A stretch of DNA of 64,000 bases from CAIVVT01 sp963757265. GTDB lineage: Bacteria; Acidobacteriota; Terriglobia; Bryobacterales; Bryobacteraceae. The notes under the pieces are model-generated. The model saw only the letters and a program-made list of their open reading frames with translations. It did not search any database and had not been told where the DNA came from. The DNA is taken from contig CAVWRA010000012.1 of the NCBI GenBank assembly GCA_963757265.1, forward strand, positions 620,001 through 684,000. The letters run 5' to 3'. The position numbers and the translations under genes were made by a program. How positions within the stretch are numbered: the stretch's first letter is position 1; each line of letters begins with the position of its first letter. This document shows, in pieces, positions 53,368 through 61,194 of this stretch.

Positions 53368-54657
53368 TCACGCCGGGATCTCGATCTCGGTGCGCGTCCC
53401 CGAGCCGGGCTTGGAGACGATCTCCAGCCGATAGGCGTTGCCGAACAGGACCTGCAAGCGCTCGTTGACGTTGGAGACGCCGATGCCAGCCTGTTCGAGG
53501 ATCGTGTCGAGCTTTTCCTCCTCGATGCCCACGCCGTCGTCTTCCACCACCAGCAGGAGGCGCCGCTGGTTGTCCTGGCCGCGCAGCCGGCCGCTGAGCC
53601 GGATCGAGCCGCCATCGAGCTTGCCGGCGAGCCCGTGGCGGATGCTGTTCTCGATCAGCGGCTGCAGAATCATGGTGGGCACGGGGCGGTCCATGGCGCC
53701 GTCGTCGATTTCCTTGGAGAAGCGCAGCTTGTCGCCGAAGCGCGCGATCTCGATGGAGAGGTAGTCGTCGATGAAGGCCAGCTCGTCGCGCAACGGGGCG
53801 AAGTTGTCGCTCTTGCTGAGCAGCCGGCGCAGGATGCTGGAGAGCCGGTAGACGACCTGGCGCGCCTGCTCCGGGTTGGTGCGGATCAGGGAGGAGACGG
53901 TGTTGAGGGTGTTGAAGAGGAAATGGGGGTTGATCTGAGTGGACAGCGCCGCCAGGCGGGCCTGCACCAGCAGCCGCTCTTTGGCCTCGAGCAGATGCTC
54001 GTTGCGGGCGCTATTCCAGATCTTCAGCGGTACCGAGACGGTGAAGATGGTGGTGATGCCCACAGCCGCCAGCGTGCCCAGGGGAGACTGCTTGGTATAC
54101 AGCGTGAAGATCAGCTTGCTGCCGAAGACCTGGAGGCCGAGGTAGCGCATGATTTCGGCGGCGACCAGGGCCAGCAGCATGGCGACGTGGTAGATGCTGC
54201 GCGGGCGGTCGTCCTTGTGGCGCGCCAGGCGCCACAGGCTGAGATCGAAGAACGGCGAGAAGCGCCACACATCCTCGGAATCCGGCGCCAGGTCGCGCAG
54301 CAGGCCGCCGAGCACGCCGGCGGCGGCGTAAAGCGGCATGGAGAGGAACTCGCCGCTGAGGGTGGCCGGGAGCGAGCAGACGACGCCGCCCACCAGCCCC
54401 GACACGTACCCGCCGACGATGCCGCAGATCAGCGCGGCCTCGAAGCAGATGTCGGCGGCGGAATAAGCGCTGTGCAGCCGCACCAGCGAGCCGGCGGCGC
54501 ACAGCAGCGACACCGACAGGCACAGCTCGAGGTTCTCCGCGATGGTGCGCGTGTCGCGCAGCAGCAGGTTGAGGAATTTACCGGAGCGGGACAGGATGCT
54601 GGCGATGGAGGCCGCGGCGGCGACCTTGATGAGCAGATTGATGAGCAGCCATTCCAT
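53368..54657 (-). CDS. LytS-like sensor histidine kinase
   Basis: Residues 1-~215 contain about six membrane helices of the 5TMR-LYT type (ICGIVGGYVSGLVGGVVCSL, then FLSMPLYAAAGVLGGLLRDL). Then comes a His-kinase domain with STQINPHFLFNTLNTVSSLI (His245) and an ATPase domain with the N-box LIENSIRHGL and G-box DDGVGI. This should sense a cell-envelope signal and phosphorylate a LytTR-type regulator, but none is adjacent. I start at 54657 because the helices begin there; no strong ribosome site is seen, and longer starts exist. Confidence 0.85.
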   Translation of the reverse strand: MEWLLINLLIKVAAAASIASILSRSGKFLNLLLRDTRTIAENLELCLSVSLLCAAGSLVRLHSAYSAADICFEAALICGIVGGYVSGLVGGVVCSLPATLSGEFLSMPLYAAAGVLGGLLRDLAPDSEDVWRFSPFFDLSLWRLARHKDDRPRSIYHVAMLLALVAAEIMRYLGLQVFGSKLIFTLYTKQSPLGTLAAVGITTIFTVSVPLKIWNSARNEHLLEAKERLLVQARLAALSTQINPHFLFNTLNTVSSLIRTNPEQARQVVYRLSSILRRLLSKSDNFAPLRDELAFIDDYLSIEIARFGDKLRFSKEIDDGAMDRPVPTMILQPLIENSIRHGLAGKLDGGSIRLSGRLRGQDNQRRLLLVVEDDGVGIEEEKLDTILEQAGIGVSNVNERLQVLFGNAYRLEIVSKPGSGTRTEIEIPA

Positions 54658-54781
54658 ATCCGGGCCCGGGAGACGCGCCGGCGCGGCGGGCGCGGGCGTC
54701 GCAAATTGACGGTACGTCTTCCGGGCCGCGGGTGTCAACGCGGCCCGCATTGTAAGATGAAAATTAAGACCTCCCCGCAAC

Positions 54782-55399
54782 ATGGCAGAGCACACGTGTT
54801 GGGAAGTGCGGAAAGTCGCCGAAGCCGATTTTCCAACCGAGTACGGTCACTTCCGGATCTACGGTTTCGAAGCCCACAAGAACGGCGACGCCGAGGAGGC
54901 GGTCGCGCTGGTGATGGGGGACCTGCGCGCGCCGGGCGCGCCGCTGGTGCGGATCCATTCGCAGTGCCTGACGGGCGACGTTTTCCACAGCCTGAGGTGC
55001 GATTGCCGGGCGCAACTGGAGCTGTCGCTGGAGATGATCGCCGCCGAAGGGCGCGGCATCGTGATCTACGAAAACCAGGAGGGGCGGGGCATCGGATTGC
55101 TCAACAAGCTGCGCGCCTACGAGCTGCAGGACGCCGGCGCGGACACGGTGGAGGCCAATGAGCGGCTGGGGTTTGAAGTCGATTTGCGGCTGTACGAAGC
55201 GCCGGCGGAGATTTTGCGCCACCTGGGGGTGAAAGCGGTGCGGCTGCTGACCAATAACCCCGAAAAGATCGCCGCGCTGGAGGCCTGCGGGGTCCAAGTG
55301 GCGGAGCGGATTCCGTGCCAGGCCGAACCGCGCGGCCAGCAGAGCGAAGATTACCTGCGCACCAAAAAAGAGCGCATGGGGCACATCCTCGACCTGTAA
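54782..55399 (+). CDS. ribA: GTP cyclohydrolase II
   Basis: The 205-residue enzyme opens the imidazole ring of GTP in the first step of riboflavin synthesis. The zinc site CLTGDVFHSLRCDC (Cys62, Cys73, Cys75), the GTP region IYENQEGRGIGLLNKLRAYE and the late LTNNPEKIAALE are all intact. It stands alone, without RibB, and diverges from the histidine kinase gene (124-base gap). I see no FMN-riboswitch-like leader. Confidence 0.95.
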   Translation: MAEHTCWEVRKVAEADFPTEYGHFRIYGFEAHKNGDAEEAVALVMGDLRAPGAPLVRIHSQCLTGDVFHSLRCDCRAQLELSLEMIAAEGRGIVIYENQEGRGIGLLNKLRAYELQDAGADTVEANERLGFEVDLRLYEAPAEILRHLGVKAVRLLTNNPEKIAALEACGVQVAERIPCQAEPRGQQSEDYLRTKKERMGHILDL

Positions 55400-55572
55400 A
55401 ATCGCCGCCTGCGCAGCGCCCGACGCCACGCGGGCCTGGGACGAACGCACAGCGAACGCGGAGGGCTCCGGCACGGACGGGCCAGGCGCAACTCCCCCGT
55501 CGCGCCGCGCCGGGGCGTTTTGAGACAATGCCCGTTCTGCGGCGCGGCGGCGATGGTGACCGAACGGCGGCG

Positions 55573-55851
55573 CTATTGCTTGAAGACCTTCGCCAGGACG
55601 GCGCCGGCTTCGGCGTCCTCAAGGACCGGCACGGTATGGATCTCCAGGACGTCCGCCCACACCGCCGCCGACTCGTAGAACGCGGCCGGATTGCTGGTTT
55701 CGAAGAGCACGAACCCGCCGCTGCAATCGGCCTTGTGCCAACGCCCCAGCAGGGTCACGCCCGCCGGCGGTTCTCCCAGCCCGCCGAGGAATCGAGCCAC
55801 GGTCTCTTTCAAAGTTCCGGGCAGCACGGTCCACGTGGACATGAATTTCAT
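55573..55851 (-). CDS. DUF3303 small protein
   Basis: The 92-residue protein (MKFMSTWTVLPGTLKETVAR ... GVTLLGRWHKADCSGGFVLF, ETSNPAAFYESAAVWADVLE) matches DUF3303, a dimeric alpha-beta barrel of unknown function. GGGAGG seven bases before the ATG at 55851 supports the start. Confidence 0.85.
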   Translation of the reverse strand: MKFMSTWTVLPGTLKETVARFLGGLGEPPAGVTLLGRWHKADCSGGFVLFETSNPAAFYESAAVWADVLEIHTVPVLEDAEAGAVLAKVFKQ

Positions 55852-55922
55852 CGTATCCTCCCCAATCGACAGCCGTTCCGGCACTCCCTCAGGGATTGCC
55901 AGACAAACAAGTATAGATTAAA

Positions 55923-55946
55923 CCCCGGCCTTGCCGGGGCTTTTTT
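55923..55946 (+). terminator. Rho-independent terminator
   Basis: CCCCGGC-CTT-GCCGGGG followed by CTTTTTT is a textbook intrinsic terminator on the plus strand. The nearest plus-strand gene upstream, ribA, ends more than 500 bases earlier, so it may end a long leader, an unseen RNA, or attenuate the gene at 56097. Confidence 0.8.
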
Positions 55947-56096
55947 GCGGGTGCATTGACCTGTGCCGGGCAGGGCAGGCGGGCTGTGCAGCGCGGCGCA
56001 TCCGCAACCCGCCGCGGAAGCGGCAGTCCGCGGCGCCGGCGCAGGGACAGGCCAGCGGAAGCGGCAAATCCGCTAACACCCTGAGCCCGCAGGGCG

Positions 56097-57959
56097 ATGA
56101 GCAAAGTGCAGGGCCTGATGGAACGGACACTCCAGACACTGACTGAGACCTTCGCGCGCTCACCCATGGTGGCCGCGCGGGAGTTGCGGCGGCTGCTCGA
56201 CGCGGACTACAAGGCTTTCCTGGAATCAGCTCTCAAGGTGATGAAAGGGAAGGAATTACAGCCAGCACATCAGTACATGCTGACGCTCCTGGCGACGCGC
56301 AACCTGATTGTCACGAGGCTGGCCGACCCGGCCGGCCTGGAGACCGCCGAGGCGGTGGAGATCGCGCGCCACCTGCAGTCGGCGAACGACTCGTCGCTGG
56401 CGACCAAGCTGCTGGCCTGCATCGTGCCCGCGCGCGGAGCCGTCGCGGCGGTGGCCGACAAGGCGAGTCTGCTGCGGGTGCTCGAAATCGTGGGCGCCAT
56501 CGCGAGCGACGCGCGCGTGGTGCCGCAGTTGAGCCAACTGCTGGAGCACGCCGACGTGGAAGTGCGCTCCAAGGTGGCGCTGGCGCTGGGACGCATCAAC
56601 AAGAGTCCGGCGTGGGTGCAGGCGCGCCTGACCGAGCCCGACGCGCGGGTCCGCGCCAACGCCGTCGAATCAGTCTGGGGCCTGGGCTCGGCCGAAGCGC
56701 GGCAGATTTTCGAGACGGCGCTACGCGACCCCGACAACCGCGTGGCCGGCAACGGCGCGCTGGGCCTGTACCGCTGTGGCGATCTGAACTCGGCCGAAGA
56801 GCTGGCCGGCATGTTGGTCCGTCCCGAGCCTTTATTCCGCGCCACGGCGGCGTGGGCGATGGGGGCGACGGGCGACCCGCGGTTTCTGGGCCAGCTGGCC
56901 TCCGGCACAAACGACCGGGACGCCCGCGTGCGCCAGAACGTGCTGCGCGCGATGTGCCGGATCCGACGGCGGGCCAAGGAGATCGAGGACCGGGGCCGGC
57001 TGCAGGTGGTAATCACGCGTTCGGAAATCGGCGCCGGCACGCGGCGGCTGAGTGTGGCGGTGCTGGGGCCGGGCGGGCAGAGCGTGCGCGATCTTCGTCC
57101 GCCCGCGGTGGTGCTCGTCGAGGGCGGCGCGGTGGTCCATCAGATCGAAGTCCAGCAGGGCAAGGAAGCCGAGTACGCCGGGGCGGCCTTCGCGCTGCCG
57201 CGTATGGCCGATCTGCAGGATCCGTTCCGCCAGGCGCTGGCGGCGGCGCTGGAGGTCTTCCCGCGCTACAAACGCAAGCTCGACAGTTGGAGTGCGATCC
57301 AGTACGCCCCCCCCGCCCCGCCCGCCGCGCCGGTGCTGGAGTTCCGGCTGGCCTCGGCGCTGCTGCGCTCCGGCTCCGGAACGGCCCGCGAAGCCGCGGC
57401 GGGGGCGGCCGAGGCCAAGGCCGCGGCCGCGAGCCACCTGGAACCGGTCCGGTTCTCGACCGACGCGCGCGTGCTGGCGCAGGGTTTCGAGCCCCTGGCC
57501 GCGAACGCGGCCGTCTGCCCGGGCGCGTGCGAAGCGGCGCGCCGCCTGATCGACGCCCTGGCCGGCGTCCGCGGCGCGCGCACGCTGTTCGTGTTCAGCC
57601 CGCGCTGCGGCGCCGGCGACTGGGCCGAAGTGCGGGAGCGGGCCCGAATCGCCCGCGTGGCGGTGTATGTCATTGCCATGGGCTACGAGGTCGCGGAGGA
57701 TGTCGCCGCCGCGTGCCGGGACACCGGCGGCGGCGCCGTGACGGCCGCTGCGCCCGCAGAGCTCAAGGCGGTGTGCGAACGCGCCGCCGCCACGCAGGCC
57801 GGCCCGTACAGCATCGAATACCCCTGGCCCACGCCCTGCTCCGGCGCGGTGAAGGTGCAGATCTATTGCGATCTCGGCTGTGGCGAGGACGTCTGGTCCA
57901 CGCCGCAGACGGCAGATGGGCGGCCCGCGCCGGGCGGCGAGAGTTCGGCCGTCGCGTGA
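56097..57959 (+). CDS. HEAT-repeat protein with a VWA-like C-terminal region
   Basis: Residues ~120-290 contain HEAT/armadillo-like repeats (QLSQLLEHADVEVRSKVALA, LTEPDARVRANAVESVWGLG, ALRDPDNRVAGNGALGLYRC, ASGTNDRDARVRQNVLRAMC). The last ~290 residues show alternating strands and helices (RRLSVAVLGPGGQSVRDLRP, ARTLFVFSPRCGAGDWAEVR, RVAVYVIAMGYEVAEDVAAA), like a von Willebrand A-type or BatA-like domain, though no MIDAS motif is clear. There is no signal peptide. A 620-residue product; function not recognised. A start at 56118 is possible. Confidence 0.7.
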   Translation: MSKVQGLMERTLQTLTETFARSPMVAARELRRLLDADYKAFLESALKVMKGKELQPAHQYMLTLLATRNLIVTRLADPAGLETAEAVEIARHLQSANDSSLATKLLACIVPARGAVAAVADKASLLRVLEIVGAIASDARVVPQLSQLLEHADVEVRSKVALALGRINKSPAWVQARLTEPDARVRANAVESVWGLGSAEARQIFETALRDPDNRVAGNGALGLYRCGDLNSAEELAGMLVRPEPLFRATAAWAMGATGDPRFLGQLASGTNDRDARVRQNVLRAMCRIRRRAKEIEDRGRLQVVITRSEIGAGTRRLSVAVLGPGGQSVRDLRPPAVVLVEGGAVVHQIEVQQGKEAEYAGAAFALPRMADLQDPFRQALAAALEVFPRYKRKLDSWSAIQYAPPAPPAAPVLEFRLASALLRSGSGTAREAAAGAAEAKAAAASHLEPVRFSTDARVLAQGFEPLAANAAVCPGACEAARRLIDALAGVRGARTLFVFSPRCGAGDWAEVRERARIARVAVYVIAMGYEVAEDVAAACRDTGGGAVTAAAPAELKAVCERAAATQAGPYSIEYPWPTPCSGAVKVQIYCDLGCGEDVWSTPQTADGRPAPGGESSAVA

Positions 57960-58026
57960 GCCGGCGGCGCGGATGCAGGACGCCTCCACCGGAGTTGTCG
58001 CGCCGCCGAGAAACAAGCCGAGGGCT

Positions 58027-58305
58027 TTACGGCCAATCCTGCGCACCGTGAAAGACGCGCGAGATTTCAACCGCGTCCTCCGTCACCTGATAGACGACGA
58101 TGTAGGGCCAGGGAGAAAACACCAGTTCCCGCCGTCCGGTCATGCGGCTGCTGGCGCGTCCAACATAGGGATAGTCCTTCAATCTCCCGCAAGCTTCATA
58201 GATGGCTCGGGCAACACGGCGGGCGGCTTCAGGATTGTCGTGCTCGATGTGTTCGCAAATGCGCTCCAAGTCTTCAGCCGCGGGCAAAGACCAGCGGATC
58301 TCCAT
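58027..58305 (-). CDS. RelE/ParE-family toxin, second pair
   Basis: The 92-residue protein (EIRWSLPAAEDLERICEHIE, then HDNPEAARRVARAIYEACGR, YPYVGRASSRMTGRRELVFS, PWPYIVVYQVTEDAVEISRV) is a typical ParE/RelE toxin. Its ATG overlaps the antitoxin stop by one base (TGATG), so translation is coupled. Confidence 0.9.
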   Translation of the reverse strand: MEIRWSLPAAEDLERICEHIEHDNPEAARRVARAIYEACGRLKDYPYVGRASSRMTGRRELVFSPWPYIVVYQVTEDAVEISRVFHGAQDWP

Positions 58306-58529
58306 CAGGGCCGCAAGAAGCGCTGGAGCCGCCGGCCGACTTGCTGGTGGGTGAGGGACTCCCCGCGCTGCAAGGCCTCCTCGCCGCGCTTCACGGCCTC
58401 GGCAAAGCGAGCTTCTTCCTCGAAATAACGCGTGAGAACGTCTTGCACCAGGTCGTCAGGCTGACGGCCCTGCTGGGCGGCGGTGTGCGCCAGTTTGGCT
58501 TCCAGTTCCCCGGTGACGCGCACTTCCAT
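58305..58529 (-). CDS. Antitoxin of the second pair (ribbon-helix-helix type)
   Basis: The 74-residue protein (MEVRVTGELEAKLAHTAAQQ, GRQPDDLVQDVLTRYFEEEA) has the strand-helix-helix start of ParD/CopG repressors and a charged helical tail that should bind the toxin. GGAG lies ten bases before the ATG. It should repress its own operon. Confidence 0.85.
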   Translation of the reverse strand: MEVRVTGELEAKLAHTAAQQGRQPDDLVQDVLTRYFEEEARFAEAVKRGEEALQRGESLTHQQVGRRLQRFLRP

Positions 58530-58789
58530 TTACTTGGCTCCTGCTTTGAGCATACCCTAACGTCATTGCCGCGCCGGGGCGGTGTTCCGGCGCGGGCATC
58601 GACTTTCGCCGCCGGAGTGCGGGGCAAGAGCGCGAGTTTCTTGCCCTCTTCCTCCGTCGGGAGGAGCACCGCCCGCTGGTCGCACAGAGTCCGTTCGGGG
58701 GTTCGAAAGCTGGGCTGAGCAACGCGCGCATCGGACCTGTGGCGCGCTCATGCCGGCTCTCTCTACGCTTTCTGCGCAAGCGCGGGGGG

Positions 58790-60232
58790 TCAAACCGCCC
58801 AGGAGGAGTCGATGGCCGGTTCGGGGAGGATCTCCTGGGCTTCGAGCAGGCGCAGGAGTTCGAGGCGGATGCCGTTGACCAGGGCTTCCCAACTGGCTTC
58901 CAGGAGATTGCGCGAGAGCCCGGCGGTGCGCCAGGTGGAGTTGCCGTCGGTCCACTCGATCAGCACGCGCCCGAGGGCGGCCGAGCCGCGGCGGGGTTGC
59001 AGGACGCGGACGCGATAATCGGCCAAGCGAATGCGGCCGAGCGCCGGGTAGAGGGGCATCAGGCAGTCGCGCAAGGCCAGGTCGAGGGCGTTGATCGGAC
59101 CGTCGCCACCGGCCGAACCGGAGTAGACCGCGTCGCGGACCTTCACGGTGGCGGTGGCGGAGCTCTGGGACGGGCCGGCGGCCGAACAGCGCGTGGAGAC
59201 CTCCCAGCTCAGAACCTCGAAACCGCGGAAGTCGGGCTGCTGGGCCTGGCGGCGCTTCAACTCCTGAGAGCCGTCGGCCATGTTCAGCTCACCCCCCCCG
59301 TCCTCGTGCCAGGAGGAAGTGGTGGGGTCGGAGGCGTCCGCGGGCGCGGCGGCGGCCACGTGGCCGACCGTCTCGGGATCGACCTGGGGCACGCTGGCCA
59401 GCGAATCGAGCACCGCTCCGGCGCTGGCGGGAAGGGCGTGGCCGAAGGCCAGCGAGCCGGTGAAAGGAGTGTTTTCGGGCAGCGGCTGATTGGCCGCCTC
59501 GGCCAGAGTGTGGGCGACGGCGCAGAGGCGTTTGAGCTTCTCATGGCCGACCGTTTCGAGGCCCAATTTCAGCTCGAGATCGGGCAGCACCGAGCACAGG
59601 TCGGCGGCGCCGCAACGCTCGCCATAGCCGTTGACCGCGCCGGCCACCCAGGTAAAACCGCACTCGACGGCGGCCAGAGTATTGGCCACGGCCAGGCCGC
59701 AGTCATTGCGGGCGCGAATGCCCAGCGGCGCGTCCAGGCGCTGGCGGGCGCTGCGGCAGACGGCGGCCAGGCGCGAGGTCAACGTGCCACCGCGGGTATC
59801 GTCGAGAATCAGCGCCGTGGCGCCGGCTTCGCGCGCGGCCGCGAGTCCGTCCAGAGCGTGATGAGCGTTGGAGAAAAAGGCATCGAAAAAGTTCTCGGCG
59901 ATGAGCAGAACGACGCGGCCCTCCGAGACCAGGCGGCGCACCTGCTCGAGCATCGGCTCCTTGTGGGCGGGGATGAAGTCGGCGGCGAAGCTGACCACGC
60001 GGGCGTGGGCGGGGAGATCCTCGAGGCGCCGGATGAGAACGCTGAGGCGGGACTCGCGCGGCTCATAGCCGCCCAGGGCAACGTAAGTCGCGGGGTCCAC
60101 TTCGAGGAAATCCGGGCCCAGCTCATCGAGCTGGCGCAGAACCCGCGGACGGTCACCGGGGGCGAGGCGCGTATTCAGCGAAAGCGCCAGCTCCGAGAGC
60201 GTCGTATCGAGCACATGAACTCTCACGGGCAA
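58790..60232 (-). CDS. CimA-like (citramalate/isopropylmalate synthase family) protein lacking catalytic residues
   Basis: The 480-residue protein aligns with (R)-citramalate synthase along its whole length: VLDTTLSE at the N terminus, ENFFDAFFSNAHHALDGLAA (~113-132), LDDTRGGTL (~143-151), NDCGLAVANTLAAVECG (~176-192) and AVNGYGERCGAADL (~199-212), then a LeuA-type C-terminal domain. However, the catalytic Arg of TTLRDG is Ser, the HxHND metal pair is RARND (residues 173 and 175), and the Asn of DTNGG is Arg. It probably lacks canonical activity. It precedes a branched-chain aminotransferase and Vor genes (minus strand: it is last), so a regulatory or altered catalytic role is possible. Confidence 0.82.
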   Translation of the reverse strand: MPVRVHVLDTTLSELALSLNTRLAPGDRPRVLRQLDELGPDFLEVDPATYVALGGYEPRESRLSVLIRRLEDLPAHARVVSFAADFIPAHKEPMLEQVRRLVSEGRVVLLIAENFFDAFFSNAHHALDGLAAAREAGATALILDDTRGGTLTSRLAAVCRSARQRLDAPLGIRARNDCGLAVANTLAAVECGFTWVAGAVNGYGERCGAADLCSVLPDLELKLGLETVGHEKLKRLCAVAHTLAEAANQPLPENTPFTGSLAFGHALPASAGAVLDSLASVPQVDPETVGHVAAAAPADASDPTTSSWHEDGGGELNMADGSQELKRRQAQQPDFRGFEVLSWEVSTRCSAAGPSQSSATATVKVRDAVYSGSAGGDGPINALDLALRDCLMPLYPALGRIRLADYRVRVLQPRRGSAALGRVLIEWTDGNSTWRTAGLSRNLLEASWEALVNGIRLELLRLLEAQEILPEPAIDSSWAV

Positions 60233-60239
60233 TCTCCTC

Positions 60240-61194
60240 TCAGGCGTGGATCGCGGCGGGCAGGCTCACGCGCTGGATCCAATTCTCGAATTGCGGGATG
60301 CGCCCGCGCGTGGCCTCAGTATAAAGCCGGCGCAGCTCGGAGGCCACCGGGCCGATGGCGCCCGTGCCGACGCTACGGTGGTCGACCCGCGTGACGGGAG
60401 CCACTTCCACCGCGGTGCCGGTGAAGAACAGCTCGTCGCAGACGTAGAGTTCGCTGCGGTCGATGCTGCGCTCGACCACCTCCAGCTGCAGACATTCGCG
60501 CGCCAGTTCGATGATGCAGGCGCGGGTGATGCCTTCCAGAATGTTGTCGGCGGGGCCGGGCGTGATCAGACGGCCATGGCGGACCATGAAGATGTTGCAG
60601 GTGGCGCCCTCGGCGACGTGGCCGTTTTCACAGAGGAAGATGGCTTCGTCGAAGCCGGCGCGGCGGACGTCATCGGTGGCCAGGGCGCTGTTGACGTAGG
60701 CGCCGCAGATCTTGGCGCGGCCGGGAATGGCGTTGTCCTCGAGGCGGCGCCAGGAGGTGACGCCGGCGTGCAGACCCGTGGTGCTGTCCATGTAGACGCC
60801 GAAGGGGACGGCGACGATGGTGAAGCTGTCGCGCGACGTCGGCGTGGACGCCGATCCGCTGGGCGGATTTCCAGACCAGCGGGCGGACGTAGATGTCGGA
60901 GTGGAAGGCGTTGCGGCGCAGCAGCTCGGCGGTGATCTCCATGAGCTCGTCGGGCGAGGGCGGGATGTCGAGGTGCAGGATGCCGGCGTTGCGCTTCCAG
61001 CGCAGATAGTGGTCAACGGGGCGGACGATGAGGATCTCGTGGCGCTGGGCGTCCCAGTAGCCGCGGATGCCTTCGAAGACGCCGGTGCCGTAGTTCAGCG
61101 CGTGGGTGAGGACGCCGACATGCGCTTCAGCCAGGGGGACGTAACGACTGTCGAAATAAACAATTGTCGAAGGATCCGGTTCATTGGATGACAT
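60240..61194 (-). pseudogene. ilvE: Branched-chain amino-acid aminotransferase, one frameshift
   Basis: From the ATG at 61194 the minus strand encodes the first ~120 residues of IlvE (IVYFDSRYVPLAEAHVGVLT, HALNYGTGVFEGIRGYWD, and IYVRPLVWKSAQRIGVHAD). Near 60838 the frame ends and the next frame continues SRDSFTIVAVPFGVYMDSTT, GRAKICGAYVNSALATDD (with the PLP lysine in RAKICGAY), then NGHVAEGATCNIFMVRHG to the end at 60240. Removing one base near CGCGCG joins them into about 317 residues. Everything else is intact, so an assembly error is likely. Its start overlaps the upstream gene by 14 bases. Confidence 0.85.

Noticed and set aside
54658..54781. FMN riboswitch before ribA
   Set aside because: The 124-base leader lacks the conserved FMN-element sequences as far as I can tell, and is shared with a divergent gene.
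53326..55161. Plus-strand frame opposite the histidine kinase running into ribA
   Set aside because: Composition like other shadows and in conflict with two well-supported genes.
56832..58070. Minus-strand frame opposite the HEAT-repeat gene
   Set aside because: Arg/Gly-rich shadow; the plus-strand HEAT repeats are real.
58739..60394. Plus-strand frame opposite the CimA-like gene
   Set aside because: Antisense shadow; no motif.
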